A stretch of 64,000 nt of DNA from Deltaproteobacteria bacterium (GTDB lineage: Bacteria; Myxococcota_A; Polyangia; Polyangiales; Ga0077539): assembly GCA_947477565.1 (NCBI GenBank), contig CANJUR010000004.1, positions 62,001 to 126,000 of the forward strand, read 5' to 3'. The position numbers and the translations under genes are program-made. The notes beneath the pieces are model-generated. The model did not search any database, was not told where the DNA came from, and saw only the letters and a list, made by a program, of their open reading frames with translations. Positions 45,033 through 52,741 of the stretch are shown piece after piece (position 1 is the stretch's first letter; every line of letters starts with the position of its first letter).

Positions 45033-46427
45033 ATGCAACTTCGACGACGGGGTACATTCGATAGGGGTCTTCTGGGGTCTCCGCGCTCGCGATATGCGCT
45101 GTTGGCGCTGGGGTGCCTGGGGGCAGTGGGTGCGTGTTCGGCAGAGCCCGAGGGGGGGCGGTGGATGCGCGGCGTACTTACGCACAGCGACGGGATCGTG
45201 CGCGCAGTGGGCGAGGCGACGGCGTATCCGTATGTGTGCACGGTGCGCCTGGGGACTTCGGCGGCCTGCTCGGGTTCGCTTGTCGCACGCAACGTCGTGC
45301 TCACTGCGTCACACTGTGTGGAAGGCGAGCGTTCGTTCACGGTCACGTGCCCGTACTCGGGCGACACGGCCTCGGCGTCCGCCCACGAGTCGGTCATGTC
45401 CCCGACGGGGGGAGATTCGTTCGCGGGGGATTACATCACCCCGGAGTCCGGGAGCGACGTCGCGCTGATCCACCTCGATCGAGACATTCACGCAACCCGC
45501 TTCGGCTCCGTGCGACTCGTGAACGTCGCGCCGCCGCAGCGCGTCTTCGTGATCGGTCGCATCAACGACGGTACCTTCACCAACCGCCTCTGGATCAGCC
45601 CGTCCTTCAACGCCATCTGGCGTTACGGGAGCGGTCTGATTCCCAACGCCATCGGCGCGAACACCGGGGTGACGCAACCCGGCGACTCGGGCGGCGCGCT
45701 CTTCGACGCCGCTACGCAGGAAATCATCGGGGTTGTCTCTGGCGGCAGCGACGACACCAGCATCTATGGGGTCGTGGGCAAGCAGGCCGATTGGTACCGC
45801 AGCACCCTCGCGCGCTGGTCGGGCGCGGCGCCGCCTTCGACGCCGCCCTCGACGCCGCCCTCGACGCCGCCCTCGACGCCGCCCTCCGACGAGTGCGCCG
45901 CGCAGGCGACGAGTTGCGGCGCATGCACGCCCATCGCGGGCTGCGGGTGGTGCGGCGCAACGAGCGCGTGCGTCTCGGTCGATCGCGACGGTGTGCCGCT
46001 CGCCGCATGCGCGTCGGGCTTCGCGCTCAACCCCCCGGACTGCGCGCCGCCCATGACGCCCCCTCCCCCCCCTGGTCCCGCTCGACCGCCGGGTGCGTCC
46101 GAGACCTGCGGCCGCTACGAGGGATGGGACAATCGATCGTGCGTGAGCGGGTCTGAGATGGTGCGCTGCGTGGACAGCTCCCTCGAGCGCGTGCAGTGTA
46201 CCCTGGGGGGTTCGTGCATTGGGCGCCCGGCGGGCTTCGACGATGTGTGCGTCCCGCCGCCCGGCGAGGGTGAGCCCTGCGGCGAGTACGACTGGATCGA
46301 TGTGTTCACTTGCAACCAGTCGCACACGCAGCGCGTGATCTGCGTGGACGGTCGGCTCCTTCGCGAGCCCTGCGCCCGCGGATGCGTGACGTACCCTGAC
46401 GGCGTCGACGACCTCTGCGCTCCCTGA
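45033..46427 (+). CDS. Trypsin-like serine protease lipoprotein with Cys-rich C-terminal modules
   Basis: 464 aa. Arg-rich n-region and lipobox AVGAC (C35). Residues ~55-265 are a S1 serine protease: VVLTASHCV (His), SDVALIHLD (Asp), QPGDSGGALFD (Ser). A Pro/Ser/Thr linker of five PPST-like 12-bp repeats (45831-45890) leads to a PSI-like Cys-rich domain (ATSCGACTPIAGCGWCG) and two ~50-residue modules (ETCGRYEGWDNRSC, EPCGEYDWIDVFTC) each with six Cys. A surface-anchored secreted protease; the modules may bind carbohydrate or other ligands. The stop TGA is part of a palindrome. Confidence 0.85.
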   Translation: MQLRRRGTFDRGLLGSPRSRYALLALGCLGAVGACSAEPEGGRWMRGVLTHSDGIVRAVGEATAYPYVCTVRLGTSAACSGSLVARNVVLTASHCVEGERSFTVTCPYSGDTASASAHESVMSPTGGDSFAGDYITPESGSDVALIHLDRDIHATRFGSVRLVNVAPPQRVFVIGRINDGTFTNRLWISPSFNAIWRYGSGLIPNAIGANTGVTQPGDSGGALFDAATQEIIGVVSGGSDDTSIYGVVGKQADWYRSTLARWSGAAPPSTPPSTPPSTPPSTPPSDECAAQATSCGACTPIAGCGWCGATSACVSVDRDGVPLAACASGFALNPPDCAPPMTPPPPPGPARPPGASETCGRYEGWDNRSCVSGSEMVRCVDSSLERVQCTLGGSCIGRPAGFDDVCVPPPGEGEPCGEYDWIDVFTCNQSHTQRVICVDGRLLREPCARGCVTYPDGVDDLCAP

Positions 46428-46438
46428 CCGATCGGTAA
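46425..46438. promoter_or_regulatory. ACCGATCGGT palindrome overlapping the protease stop codon
   Basis: TGACCGATCGGTAA; its first three bases are the stop of the protease gene. The core ACCGATCGGT is at 46427-46436. Followed by a short A-run; in the plus direction no T tract follows. Confidence 0.5.
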
Positions 46439-47588
46439 AACGTCACCGTAGCGCGCCGCGGACCTCTCGCGAGGGAGCCGCGGCGGTGCTGTCACCGCCG
46501 ATCCCCGAGCGCGTGACGAAATATCCAAACCGCTTGCAACGCACCGGGAAGTACCCTCGAAATCCGCTGGGATTTCCTGTGGTTCACGACGGCTGCTCTC
46601 TCGCTCCTGCACGCACCTCCCCCCGATCGTTGCGCCACGACGCGCGCTCCCGATGGCTCCGCCGTCGCGCTTCGGAGCAGCGGGGTAGCGCCTCCTCGCG
46701 GCCCTCGCCGACACTCCATCTCGCCAACGAACTCCACGCCAGTCGGCATCACCTGCTCGACCACCGTCATCACGTTCAGGATCTCGGCCTCGAATGCCTT
46801 TCCCCATCGTGGTTCGACGACGCGATCGTCGAGACGGAGCAGAGAACGCCGGCGAGAAGGGCGATCCGCACCGCGACCCTGACGATCCCCTCCGCCGCTG
46901 CGCCAACAAATTCAATGACCACGGCAACGATGACCAGGACGGTCCGCTCATTCTCGGCGTCATCGGGCGATCTTCTGCCAAGATCTACTTGCAAGAGACT
47001 CATCGCAGTTGCGCGAGATGATGACGGAGATGGCGTGCGCGAGGTCCACACCAACACCATCGAAGGGCAGTGAGCGCCTCTTCATGGCGGGGTGTACGGC
47101 GGCAGGCCCTGCGCCGCCCGAGCCCGACTTCAGGGTGTACGGTTTCCCGTAGGGCGTCCCCTGCGCGTGGAAGTTATCGACCGTCGACATCGTGTCCCGG
47201 CCCGCCGGCGTCGGGGTGTCGAGGCCGCGCACGCCGTCCATCCTCTGCCGCTGCTCAGTGAGCCATGTACGACGTGCGGGGACGACAGCGAGAGTTGGGG
47301 CCCCACCGGATGAACGTCGCCCGCCGCAGCGTGGCCCGGGGTCGAAATGGCTGTCGAAGTGTTCGATGCTGGCGCTCCGCTCGAGGCCGTGGACGGCGGC
47401 GTTCTCCACGTCCATCACGGCGATGTTCTGCCCCTGGGCGAACGCCCGATCCATCGACGGTGGCGTAGTAGACTGACGTGAGCCGCGGCCCTCGCGCACG
47501 GGGACTTTCGGGTGCGCTCTCGGATGCGTTGTCGGAGATAAGTCTGGAAGCGCTTCGCGCGGGGTGCGATCGCAAGTATGCGCCGCTC
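46439..47588. other. 1.15 kb without a recognisable gene
   Basis: A minus-strand frame from 47475 to 46960 has GC3-rich codons in two parts (NIAVMDVENAAVHGLE, MSTVDNFHAQGTPYGKPY), with a poorer part between; it may be a decayed ORF or a real hypothetical protein of ~170 aa. A plus-strand frame around 46835-46985 also looks coding-like. Neither matches a family I know, so no gene is called. Confidence 0.35.
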
Positions 47589-47654
47589 AGCTACTCCCGA
47601 GTACCTGCGTAGCTACTCCCGAGTACCTGCGTAGCTACTCCCGAGTACCTCCAG
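47589..47654. repeat. Three tandem 22-bp repeat units
   Basis: Units start AGCTACTCCCGAGTACCTGC at 47589, 47611 and 47633; the first two are identical and the third differs at its end. There are no spacers, so this is not CRISPR. On the minus strand it carries CGCAGGTACTC, similar to CGCAGGTATTC in the 1622 repeats. It lies right before an IS91-like remnant. Confidence 0.85.
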
Positions 47655-47673
47655 AGCTAACCCCGCGACGCGG

Positions 47674-48375
47674 ATGCAGATGGCGACATCGTGCGCGCAT
47701 TCGCGGACGCACTGGGGGGAGACTTCTGCACTCACGATTGCGCAGCACGAGATGCTCGTCGCTCTGATCCGCTGCAGCGCCTCCGCACTCGGCGGCCACC
47801 TCGCGGTTTGCGACACCTGCGGCTACGCGATGCCGGTCTACCACTCGTGCCGCAACCGGCACTGCCGCACGTTCCAGAACCTCGACCCGCATCGATGGCT
47901 CGAAGACGCTCGTGGCGTTGGCGCGCGACCCGCAGCGCCTGTGCGCGCTGCCCGCCATCACGATGGTGTTGCAGTCCGTAGAAGCGCGAACTGCTCATTC
48001 ATCCCCACATCCACGCCTTCGTGAGTGCCGGAGGCCTGTCGCCGGACGGCGCGCGTGGGGTGGCGAAGAAATGCGACGACCTCTTCCCGGTCCAAGTTGC
48101 AGGCGAAGATCTTCGGCGGGACTTCGCGCGCGGCGGTCTACCGAACCGACTGGGTGGTCTACGCGAAGGCGCCCTTCGGCGGCGCCGTTCAGGTGTTCGC
48201 GTACCTCCGCACGATGGACGAGCGCGGCGTGAACTTCGACACGAAAGGTGGCCGTGAGTGCACGTTCTCGGGGGTCGATTTTCTTTGGCGATTCCGCGAT
48301 CGGGTGTTCGCGAAGAGCTTCACGCGCATCCGGCACTTCGGGCTGCTCGCGCCCCGTTCCCACATCGACGACTGA
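47674..48375 (+). pseudogene. Decayed IS91-family (HUH/Y2) transposase
   Basis: Pieces in order: a helical region with GGHLAVCDTCGYAMPVYHSC and RNRHC (zinc-binding ribbon, 47792-47868), then in a second frame KTLVALARDPQRL, then in a third RELLIHPHIHAFVSAGGLSP (HUH site HPHIH at 48000-48014), and after another shift WVVYAKAPFGGAVQVFAYL, FLWRF and FTRIRHFGLLAP up to 48375. At least three frameshifts make it non-functional. The order is that of IS91 transposases, which move by rolling circle. No terminal oriIS/terIS is identified. Confidence 0.75.
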
Positions 48376-48791
48376 CTCGCCTCGGAGGCTCCGCGGGTTC
48401 GTTCAGCTGCGTCTGGGCAGGTTTGCGGGATTTTCGTCGGATATGGTCAGCACGGCGATGTGTCCCGCTCGCCGCGGGCTGAAGCCCACCATTCACAAGC
48501 GAGACGGACCCTCCGGAGAGTCGACCGTGCCTTCGTCAGGACGGTTTTTTCCGAGAATCAAAGGCGTGATGGAAGAAATTTCGCGCACTGAGTTGCATCC
48601 CTCGACACTTTGGCGCCGCCCTCACGCTCCCAACGAACAAGATCGAGCCTGAGCTTCCGATAGCCTGAGGAGCGGGCGCCTGCTGTCGTTAGCCTGGGTT
48701 GCAGGCGCGGGACGCGACCAACCCCGGTCCGCCAGCCGCTTGTGCCCGTTGCCGAACGGGCTCACCGAAGTGCGGCTGTCGTCGTAGGGGC
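48376..48791. other. Gap with no identifiable gene
   Basis: About 415 bp between the IS91 remnant and the czcD-like gene. Short open frames on both strands have no recognisable motifs. No clear hairpin, promoter or repeat was found. Confidence 0.5.
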
Positions 48792-49754
48792 CTATCGAGC
48801 CGGCGGCGCAACCTCGCATCCGCTCGCGTGCTGACAGGCCGGCGCGTCGTCGAGCGGATCCTCCACCTGCAGCGTCGTGTGGCAGATGCCAAAGCGAGCG
48901 AGCATGGCGGCGTCGATGCTTGCCTGAAACGCCCGCGTCGAGGTGCCACTGGTCATCATCAGGTGTGCCGTCATCGCAACGTCGGTGGTGCTCAGAGACC
49001 AGACGTGGAGATCGTGCACCCCGAGCACGCCCGGCTGCGCGAGGAGGCACGCGCGAACCGCCGCGAGTTCGATGTGCTTAGGCACCGCGTCGAGGCTCAG
49101 GTCGAGGGCGTCGCGGAGCAGCGACCAGGTTCCGCCGACGATGACGACGGAGACCGCGAGGCTCATCACGGGGTCGAGCCACCACCAGTGCGTGCGCCAC
49201 ATCACGAACCCAGCGAACACCACCGCGAGGGAGACCAGCGCGTCGCTCGCGAGGTGCAGAAACGCCCCGCGCGCGTTGGCGTCCGACTTTTGCGAGCGAT
49301 GAAACATCATCGCGGACGCCCCGTTGACCAGCACCCCAGCGGCAGCCACGAGGATCACGGTAACACCCGGCACCGGCTGCAGCGCACCGAGGCGATGCAC
49401 CGCGTCGCGGCACACCACCCCCACTGCGACGAGCAGCAGCACTGCGTTGGTTAGCGCGGCGAGGATGGTTCCGCGGCGCAGTCCGTAGGTGCGCCGGGAC
49501 GACGGAGGACGCCGCGCGAGCACCGCCGCTCCCCACGCAAGCAGCAGCCCGAGGACGTCGCCCAGATTGTGTGCCGCGTCGGCTACGAGGGCCATCGAGT
49601 GAACAAGAAAGCCCGCCACCGACTCGATCACCACGAAGGCAACATTGAGTGCCACGCCGACCCCGAACGCCGCCCCGGTGGCCGCGACGCCGACCCCGTG
49701 GAGGTGCCCGTGCTGGCCGTGGTTGTGGTTGTGCTCGTGGTCGTGATGGGTCAT
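48792..49754 (-). CDS. czcD: CzcD-type cation diffusion facilitator
   Basis: 320 aa. A His-rich N-terminus (MTHHDHEHNHNHGQHGHLHG) likely binds Zn/Cd. Six helices with ALVADAAHNLGDVLGLLLAW (HxxxD, helix 2) and AFLHLASDALVSLAVV (HxxxD, helix 5), the paired metal site of CDF transporters, and a C-terminal cytoplasmic metal-sensing domain. It exports Zn2+/Co2+/Cd2+ from the cytoplasm. Divergent from the BlaI-type regulator; TATAAC at 49771-49776 (minus strand) sits 17 bp before the start and could be its -10. Confidence 0.9.
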   Translation of the reverse strand: MTHHDHEHNHNHGQHGHLHGVGVAATGAAFGVGVALNVAFVVIESVAGFLVHSMALVADAAHNLGDVLGLLLAWGAAVLARRPPSSRRTYGLRRGTILAALTNAVLLLVAVGVVCRDAVHRLGALQPVPGVTVILVAAAGVLVNGASAMMFHRSQKSDANARGAFLHLASDALVSLAVVFAGFVMWRTHWWWLDPVMSLAVSVVIVGGTWSLLRDALDLSLDAVPKHIELAAVRACLLAQPGVLGVHDLHVWSLSTTDVAMTAHLMMTSGTSTRAFQASIDAAMLARFGICHTTLQVEDPLDDAPACQHASGCEVAPPAR

Positions 49755-49798
49755 CGAAGCTCCGACCGGAGTTATAGCGCTTCGGTCGGCGATTCACG

Positions 49799-49817
49799 CA
49801 CCGATTGACGATCGGTG
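49799..49817. promoter_or_regulatory. Perfect dyad between czcD and the BlaI-type gene
   Basis: CACCGATTGACGATCGGTG: arms CACCGAT/ATCGGTG with a 5-bp centre, 24 bp before the regulator ATG. Candidate operator for the BlaI-type repressor, controlling its own operon and possibly czcD. Its half-site ACCGAT is like that of the palindromes at 39-46 kb. TTGACG overlaps it (49805-49810), as in a repressed -35 box. A second dyad CTCCGACCGGAG (49760-49771) lies nearer czcD. Confidence 0.5.
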
Positions 49818-49840
49818 TTTGACGTGGTTACGGTCTGACG

Positions 49841-50239
49841 ATGGACCCGCTGCCGCGGCTCGGAGAGCTTGAGACGGCGGTGCTGAGGCACCTCTGGGCG
49901 CGCGGCGCTGCGGACGCGAAGGAGGTTCACCGAACGCTCCGGGAGGCCGCAGACATCACCCTGAGCACGGTGCAATCGACCCTCGAACGACTGCACCGCA
50001 AACAACTCCTGCTGCGCGAGAAGCTTGGCCACGCGTACCGCTATGCCCCTGCGATTACGGCCGAACAGTTTCGCGCCCGTGCCATCGCCGAGGCCGCAGG
50101 CGACCTGCGAGGCGCGGCGGCCGAAGGAATCCTCGCAGCCTTCGTCGATCTCGCCGCACGGGCCGATCGCGCCAACCTCGACCGACTCGATCGGGCGCTC
50201 TCCGCGGCCCGCGCGCGCCCCGCCCGGAGGTCCAGTTGA
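49841..50239 (+). CDS. BlaI/MecI/CopY-family transcriptional repressor
   Basis: 132 aa. Winged helix at ~1-75: LGELETAVLRHLWARG, AKEVHRTLREAADITLSTVQ, STLERLHRKQLLLREKLGHA, the usual BlaI pattern. The C-terminal ~50 residues are helical, for dimerisation. No BlaR/MecR sensor protease is adjacent, so it may respond to metal (as CopY) or another signal; no CopY-type Cys cluster exists. TGA at 50237-50239 overlaps a TTG; the next gene's probable start is 50311. It probably regulates the czcCBA operon and czcD. Confidence 0.88.
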   Translation: MDPLPRLGELETAVLRHLWARGAADAKEVHRTLREAADITLSTVQSTLERLHRKQLLLREKLGHAYRYAPAITAEQFRARAIAEAAGDLRGAAAEGILAAFVDLAARADRANLDRLDRALSAARARPARRSS

Positions 50240-50310
50240 GCCGGCGCGAAGAGGCGAAGAAGAAGCCGATTGACGGTCGGTTTTCGTCGGTTCAGTCTCC
50301 TGCGCCGCGG

Positions 50311-51579
50311 ATGGTCACGGCGCACTCAAGTCGAGCACTCCGAAGCGGTAGATGGCTCACCGAAGGGCTCCTTACGCTCGCCCTCACGACGACCGCGACC
50401 GCCGCCGCCGCGCAGCCCGTCACCGCGACGGTGCTTGATCGCACGGCGGTCGTTGAGCAGGCGCGGCGACGGTCGTGGGGCGTGCGCGTCGCAACTGCGC
50501 GTTCAGGAGAGGCGCGGGCCCTGCGTGAAGGCGCCGCGCTGCCCGCAAGAGAGAACCCGAGCCTCCAACTTCGAAGCGGCCCGCGCTGGACAAGCGACCG
50601 CGGCCCCGTCGCCGACCTCAGCCTCGCGCTCAGTTGGCCCGTCGATCTATCGGGCTCCGCCGGAGCGCGCACGCGGCACGCCGACGCCGCCGCGGATTCC
50701 GCCGAGGCGGAGGTGCGAAACAGCGTCCGCGTGGCGATCGGCGAGGCACTCGACCTCTACGCGAGGGTGCTGGGCGCAGCCGCAACGGTGGGGCTCGCGG
50801 AGGCCCGCACGACGCTCGACGACGAACTCGTGCGAGCAGCGGGCGTGCGGCGAGCGGCGGGCGCAACGGGGGATGGCGACGTGGCCATGGCAGACGCGGT
50901 TCGGGCCGAGGCCGCCGCGCGGATGCACCGGGCGCGGGCAGAGCGGGAGGCGCTCCGGGCAGAGCTACTGGCCGCGCTGGGCCTCGACGCGCAGGGGGCC
51001 ACAGAGATCGCGGGCGACCTTGCTCCGCCGACGGAACCGGCGTCGTTGGAGACGCTGCTCGCGCGGGCCGAGCGGCGCAGCGACGTGCTCTCGAGCGAGG
51101 CTCTCGTGCGGCTCGCGCGAACCGATGTGGAAGTACAGCGGCGTGCGGGACTGCCAGTGCCGCGGCTGATGGTTCAGGGCATTCGGGAGAATGAGATCTT
51201 CGTGCAAGCAGGGGTCGAGGTTCCGCTTCCGGTGTACCAGCGCAACCAGACGGCCCGGGCCGTGAGCGTCGCGGTGGCGGCGACGCGCGAGGCGCAGCAG
51301 GAGGCCCTGCGGGCGCGGGCGCGGTGCGAAGTGGTGGCAGCCTGGCGGCGCAGCGACGGGGCGGCGCAGGCCTTCGCGGTGATCAACGGAGCGCGCGGCG
51401 CAGTCGAGGAGTCCGAGCGGCTCGCGCTGCGGGCCTACGAGCTGGGCCGGGCGGAGCTGGTGGGCGTGCTGGTGGTGCGCCGCGCGGCGATGGATGCGCG
51501 GGCAGCACAGGTGGATGCGCTGGTGACGTGGGTGCGGGCGCGCGTCGCGCTCGACGTCGCGGCGGGGACGGAGCCCTGA
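50311..51579 (+). CDS. czcC: Outer membrane factor of a CzcCBA metal-efflux system
   Basis: 422 aa from ATG 50311. Signal peptide with RSGRWLTEGLLTLALTTTAT and cleavage after AAAAQ. The rest is a TolC-like alpha-helical repeat: paired helical regions rich in Ala/Arg/Glu (SAGARTRHADAAADSAEAEV; ERRSDVLSSEALVRLARTDV), with strands around LSLALSWPVDLSG and FVQAGVEVPLPVYQRNQ. It would form the trimeric outer-membrane channel. A TTG at 50236 overlapping the regulator's stop is possible but gives a poor signal sequence. Confidence 0.86.
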   Translation: MVTAHSSRALRSGRWLTEGLLTLALTTTATAAAAQPVTATVLDRTAVVEQARRRSWGVRVATARSGEARALREGAALPARENPSLQLRSGPRWTSDRGPVADLSLALSWPVDLSGSAGARTRHADAAADSAEAEVRNSVRVAIGEALDLYARVLGAAATVGLAEARTTLDDELVRAAGVRRAAGATGDGDVAMADAVRAEAAARMHRARAEREALRAELLAALGLDAQGATEIAGDLAPPTEPASLETLLARAERRSDVLSSEALVRLARTDVEVQRRAGLPVPRLMVQGIRENEIFVQAGVEVPLPVYQRNQTARAVSVAVAATREAQQEALRARARCEVVAAWRRSDGAAQAFAVINGARGAVEESERLALRAYELGRAELVGVLVVRRAAMDARAAQVDALVTWVRARVALDVAAGTEP

Positions 51580-51580
51580 G

Positions 51581-52735
51581 ATGCGCGCGATGAGCGTAGC
51601 CCTGCTGTGCGGTGCGGTGGCCTGTCGGCGCGCGACGCCAGAGGTCGCGCGCGCAGCGCCGCCGGCGCGGGACGAGCCGCGGGTGATCGAACTCACCGCC
51701 GAAGGGATCACCAACGCGGAGGTGCGCACGATCGCGCTCACGCCGTCGGCGCTGGCGGCGCGTCTCCCGGTGATCGGTACGTTGATGGCCGATCCGCAAC
51801 GGGTGGCGCGAGTGGGCGCGCGGTTTAGCGGGCGTGTGACGGCGCTGCGTGCGCGGCTGGGGGACACCGTCACGGTGGGTTCAGCGCTGGCGGAGATCGA
51901 CACGGTCGAACTGCACCAGGTCTCGACGGAGTACCTGACCGCAGTGGCAAGGGCACGCGAGGCCGCGGACGCGCTTGAGCGGCAGCGCGTGCTGGTGGGC
52001 GAGCGCGTGGGTGCGCTGCAAGACCTCCGGCACCTCGAGGCCAACGCCGACGAGGCCAACGCCACGCTGCACGAGGCCGAGGAGCACCTGCACGTGCTCG
52101 GGCTGACCGAGCAGGACATCCGATCGCTGCGGGCGCGCACCTCCCACGGCGAGTCGCGGAGCGTGGTGCGCTCACCCATTTCAGGGCGAGTGGTGGCGTT
52201 TTCGATCGGTCTCGGACAGGTGGTGGCGGGCACCGAGGAGGTCGCCACGGTGGCTCAGCCGGGGGCCGTGTGGGCGAGCCTGCGGGTGCCCGAGGCCGAC
52301 ATGGCGTCGCTGCACGCGGGCGCTGCGGTGGAGGTGCGCACCGCGGCAGAACCAGCCGAGGCGCTCAGCGCGACACTCGATTTCGTCGGCGATCTGGTAG
52401 ATCCGGCGACGCGCATGGTCGAGTGCCGGGCGTCCCTCGCGGGCGTCGGGGCGTCGCTTCGTGCAGGCATGAGCCTCGCGGCGTGGATCAGCCTGCGCGC
52501 AGGCCCACCGGCGCTCTGGATTCCAGAGGAGGCGGTGCTGCAGCACGAGGCCTCACCGGTGGTCTTCGTGCAGGTGGGCGAGCGGCGCTTCTCGCCGCGC
52601 TCGGTGCGCGTAGGCGCGCCACGCGCGGGACAGGTTCCGGTCACCGCGGGCGTGGCGGCGGGCGATCGGGTAGTCGTGCACGGGGCGTTCAGCTTGCGCG
52701 GCGAACTCGACCGCGCCGAGCTCGAGGAGGACTGA
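51581..52735 (+). CDS. czcB: Membrane-fusion (HlyD/CzcB) protein of the metal-efflux system
   Basis: 384 aa. N-terminal MRAMSVALLCGAVACRR suggests a lipidated Cys15 or short signal. A beta-barrel/lipoyl region (RVGARFSGRVTALRARLGD; VVRSPISGRVVAFSIGLGQ) is split by a coiled coil (~110-170), as in RND adaptors. The C-terminal domain has VVVHGAFSLRGEL. It links CzcA to the outer-membrane channel. Starts 1 bp after czcC and ends 6 bp before czcA. Confidence 0.88.
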   Translation: MRAMSVALLCGAVACRRATPEVARAAPPARDEPRVIELTAEGITNAEVRTIALTPSALAARLPVIGTLMADPQRVARVGARFSGRVTALRARLGDTVTVGSALAEIDTVELHQVSTEYLTAVARAREAADALERQRVLVGERVGALQDLRHLEANADEANATLHEAEEHLHVLGLTEQDIRSLRARTSHGESRSVVRSPISGRVVAFSIGLGQVVAGTEEVATVAQPGAVWASLRVPEADMASLHAGAAVEVRTAAEPAEALSATLDFVGDLVDPATRMVECRASLAGVGASLRAGMSLAAWISLRAGPPALWIPEEAVLQHEASPVVFVQVGERRFSPRSVRVGAPRAGQVPVTAGVAAGDRVVVHGAFSLRGELDRAELEED

Positions 52736-52741
52736 CCGCCG

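Noticed and set aside
46776-47060. Small minus-strand membrane protein
   Set aside because: Hydrophobic run exists, but the opposite strand looks equally coding-like and there is no start context or family match.
47589-47654. CRISPR array
   Set aside because: Three head-to-tail 22-bp units without spacers and no cas genes.
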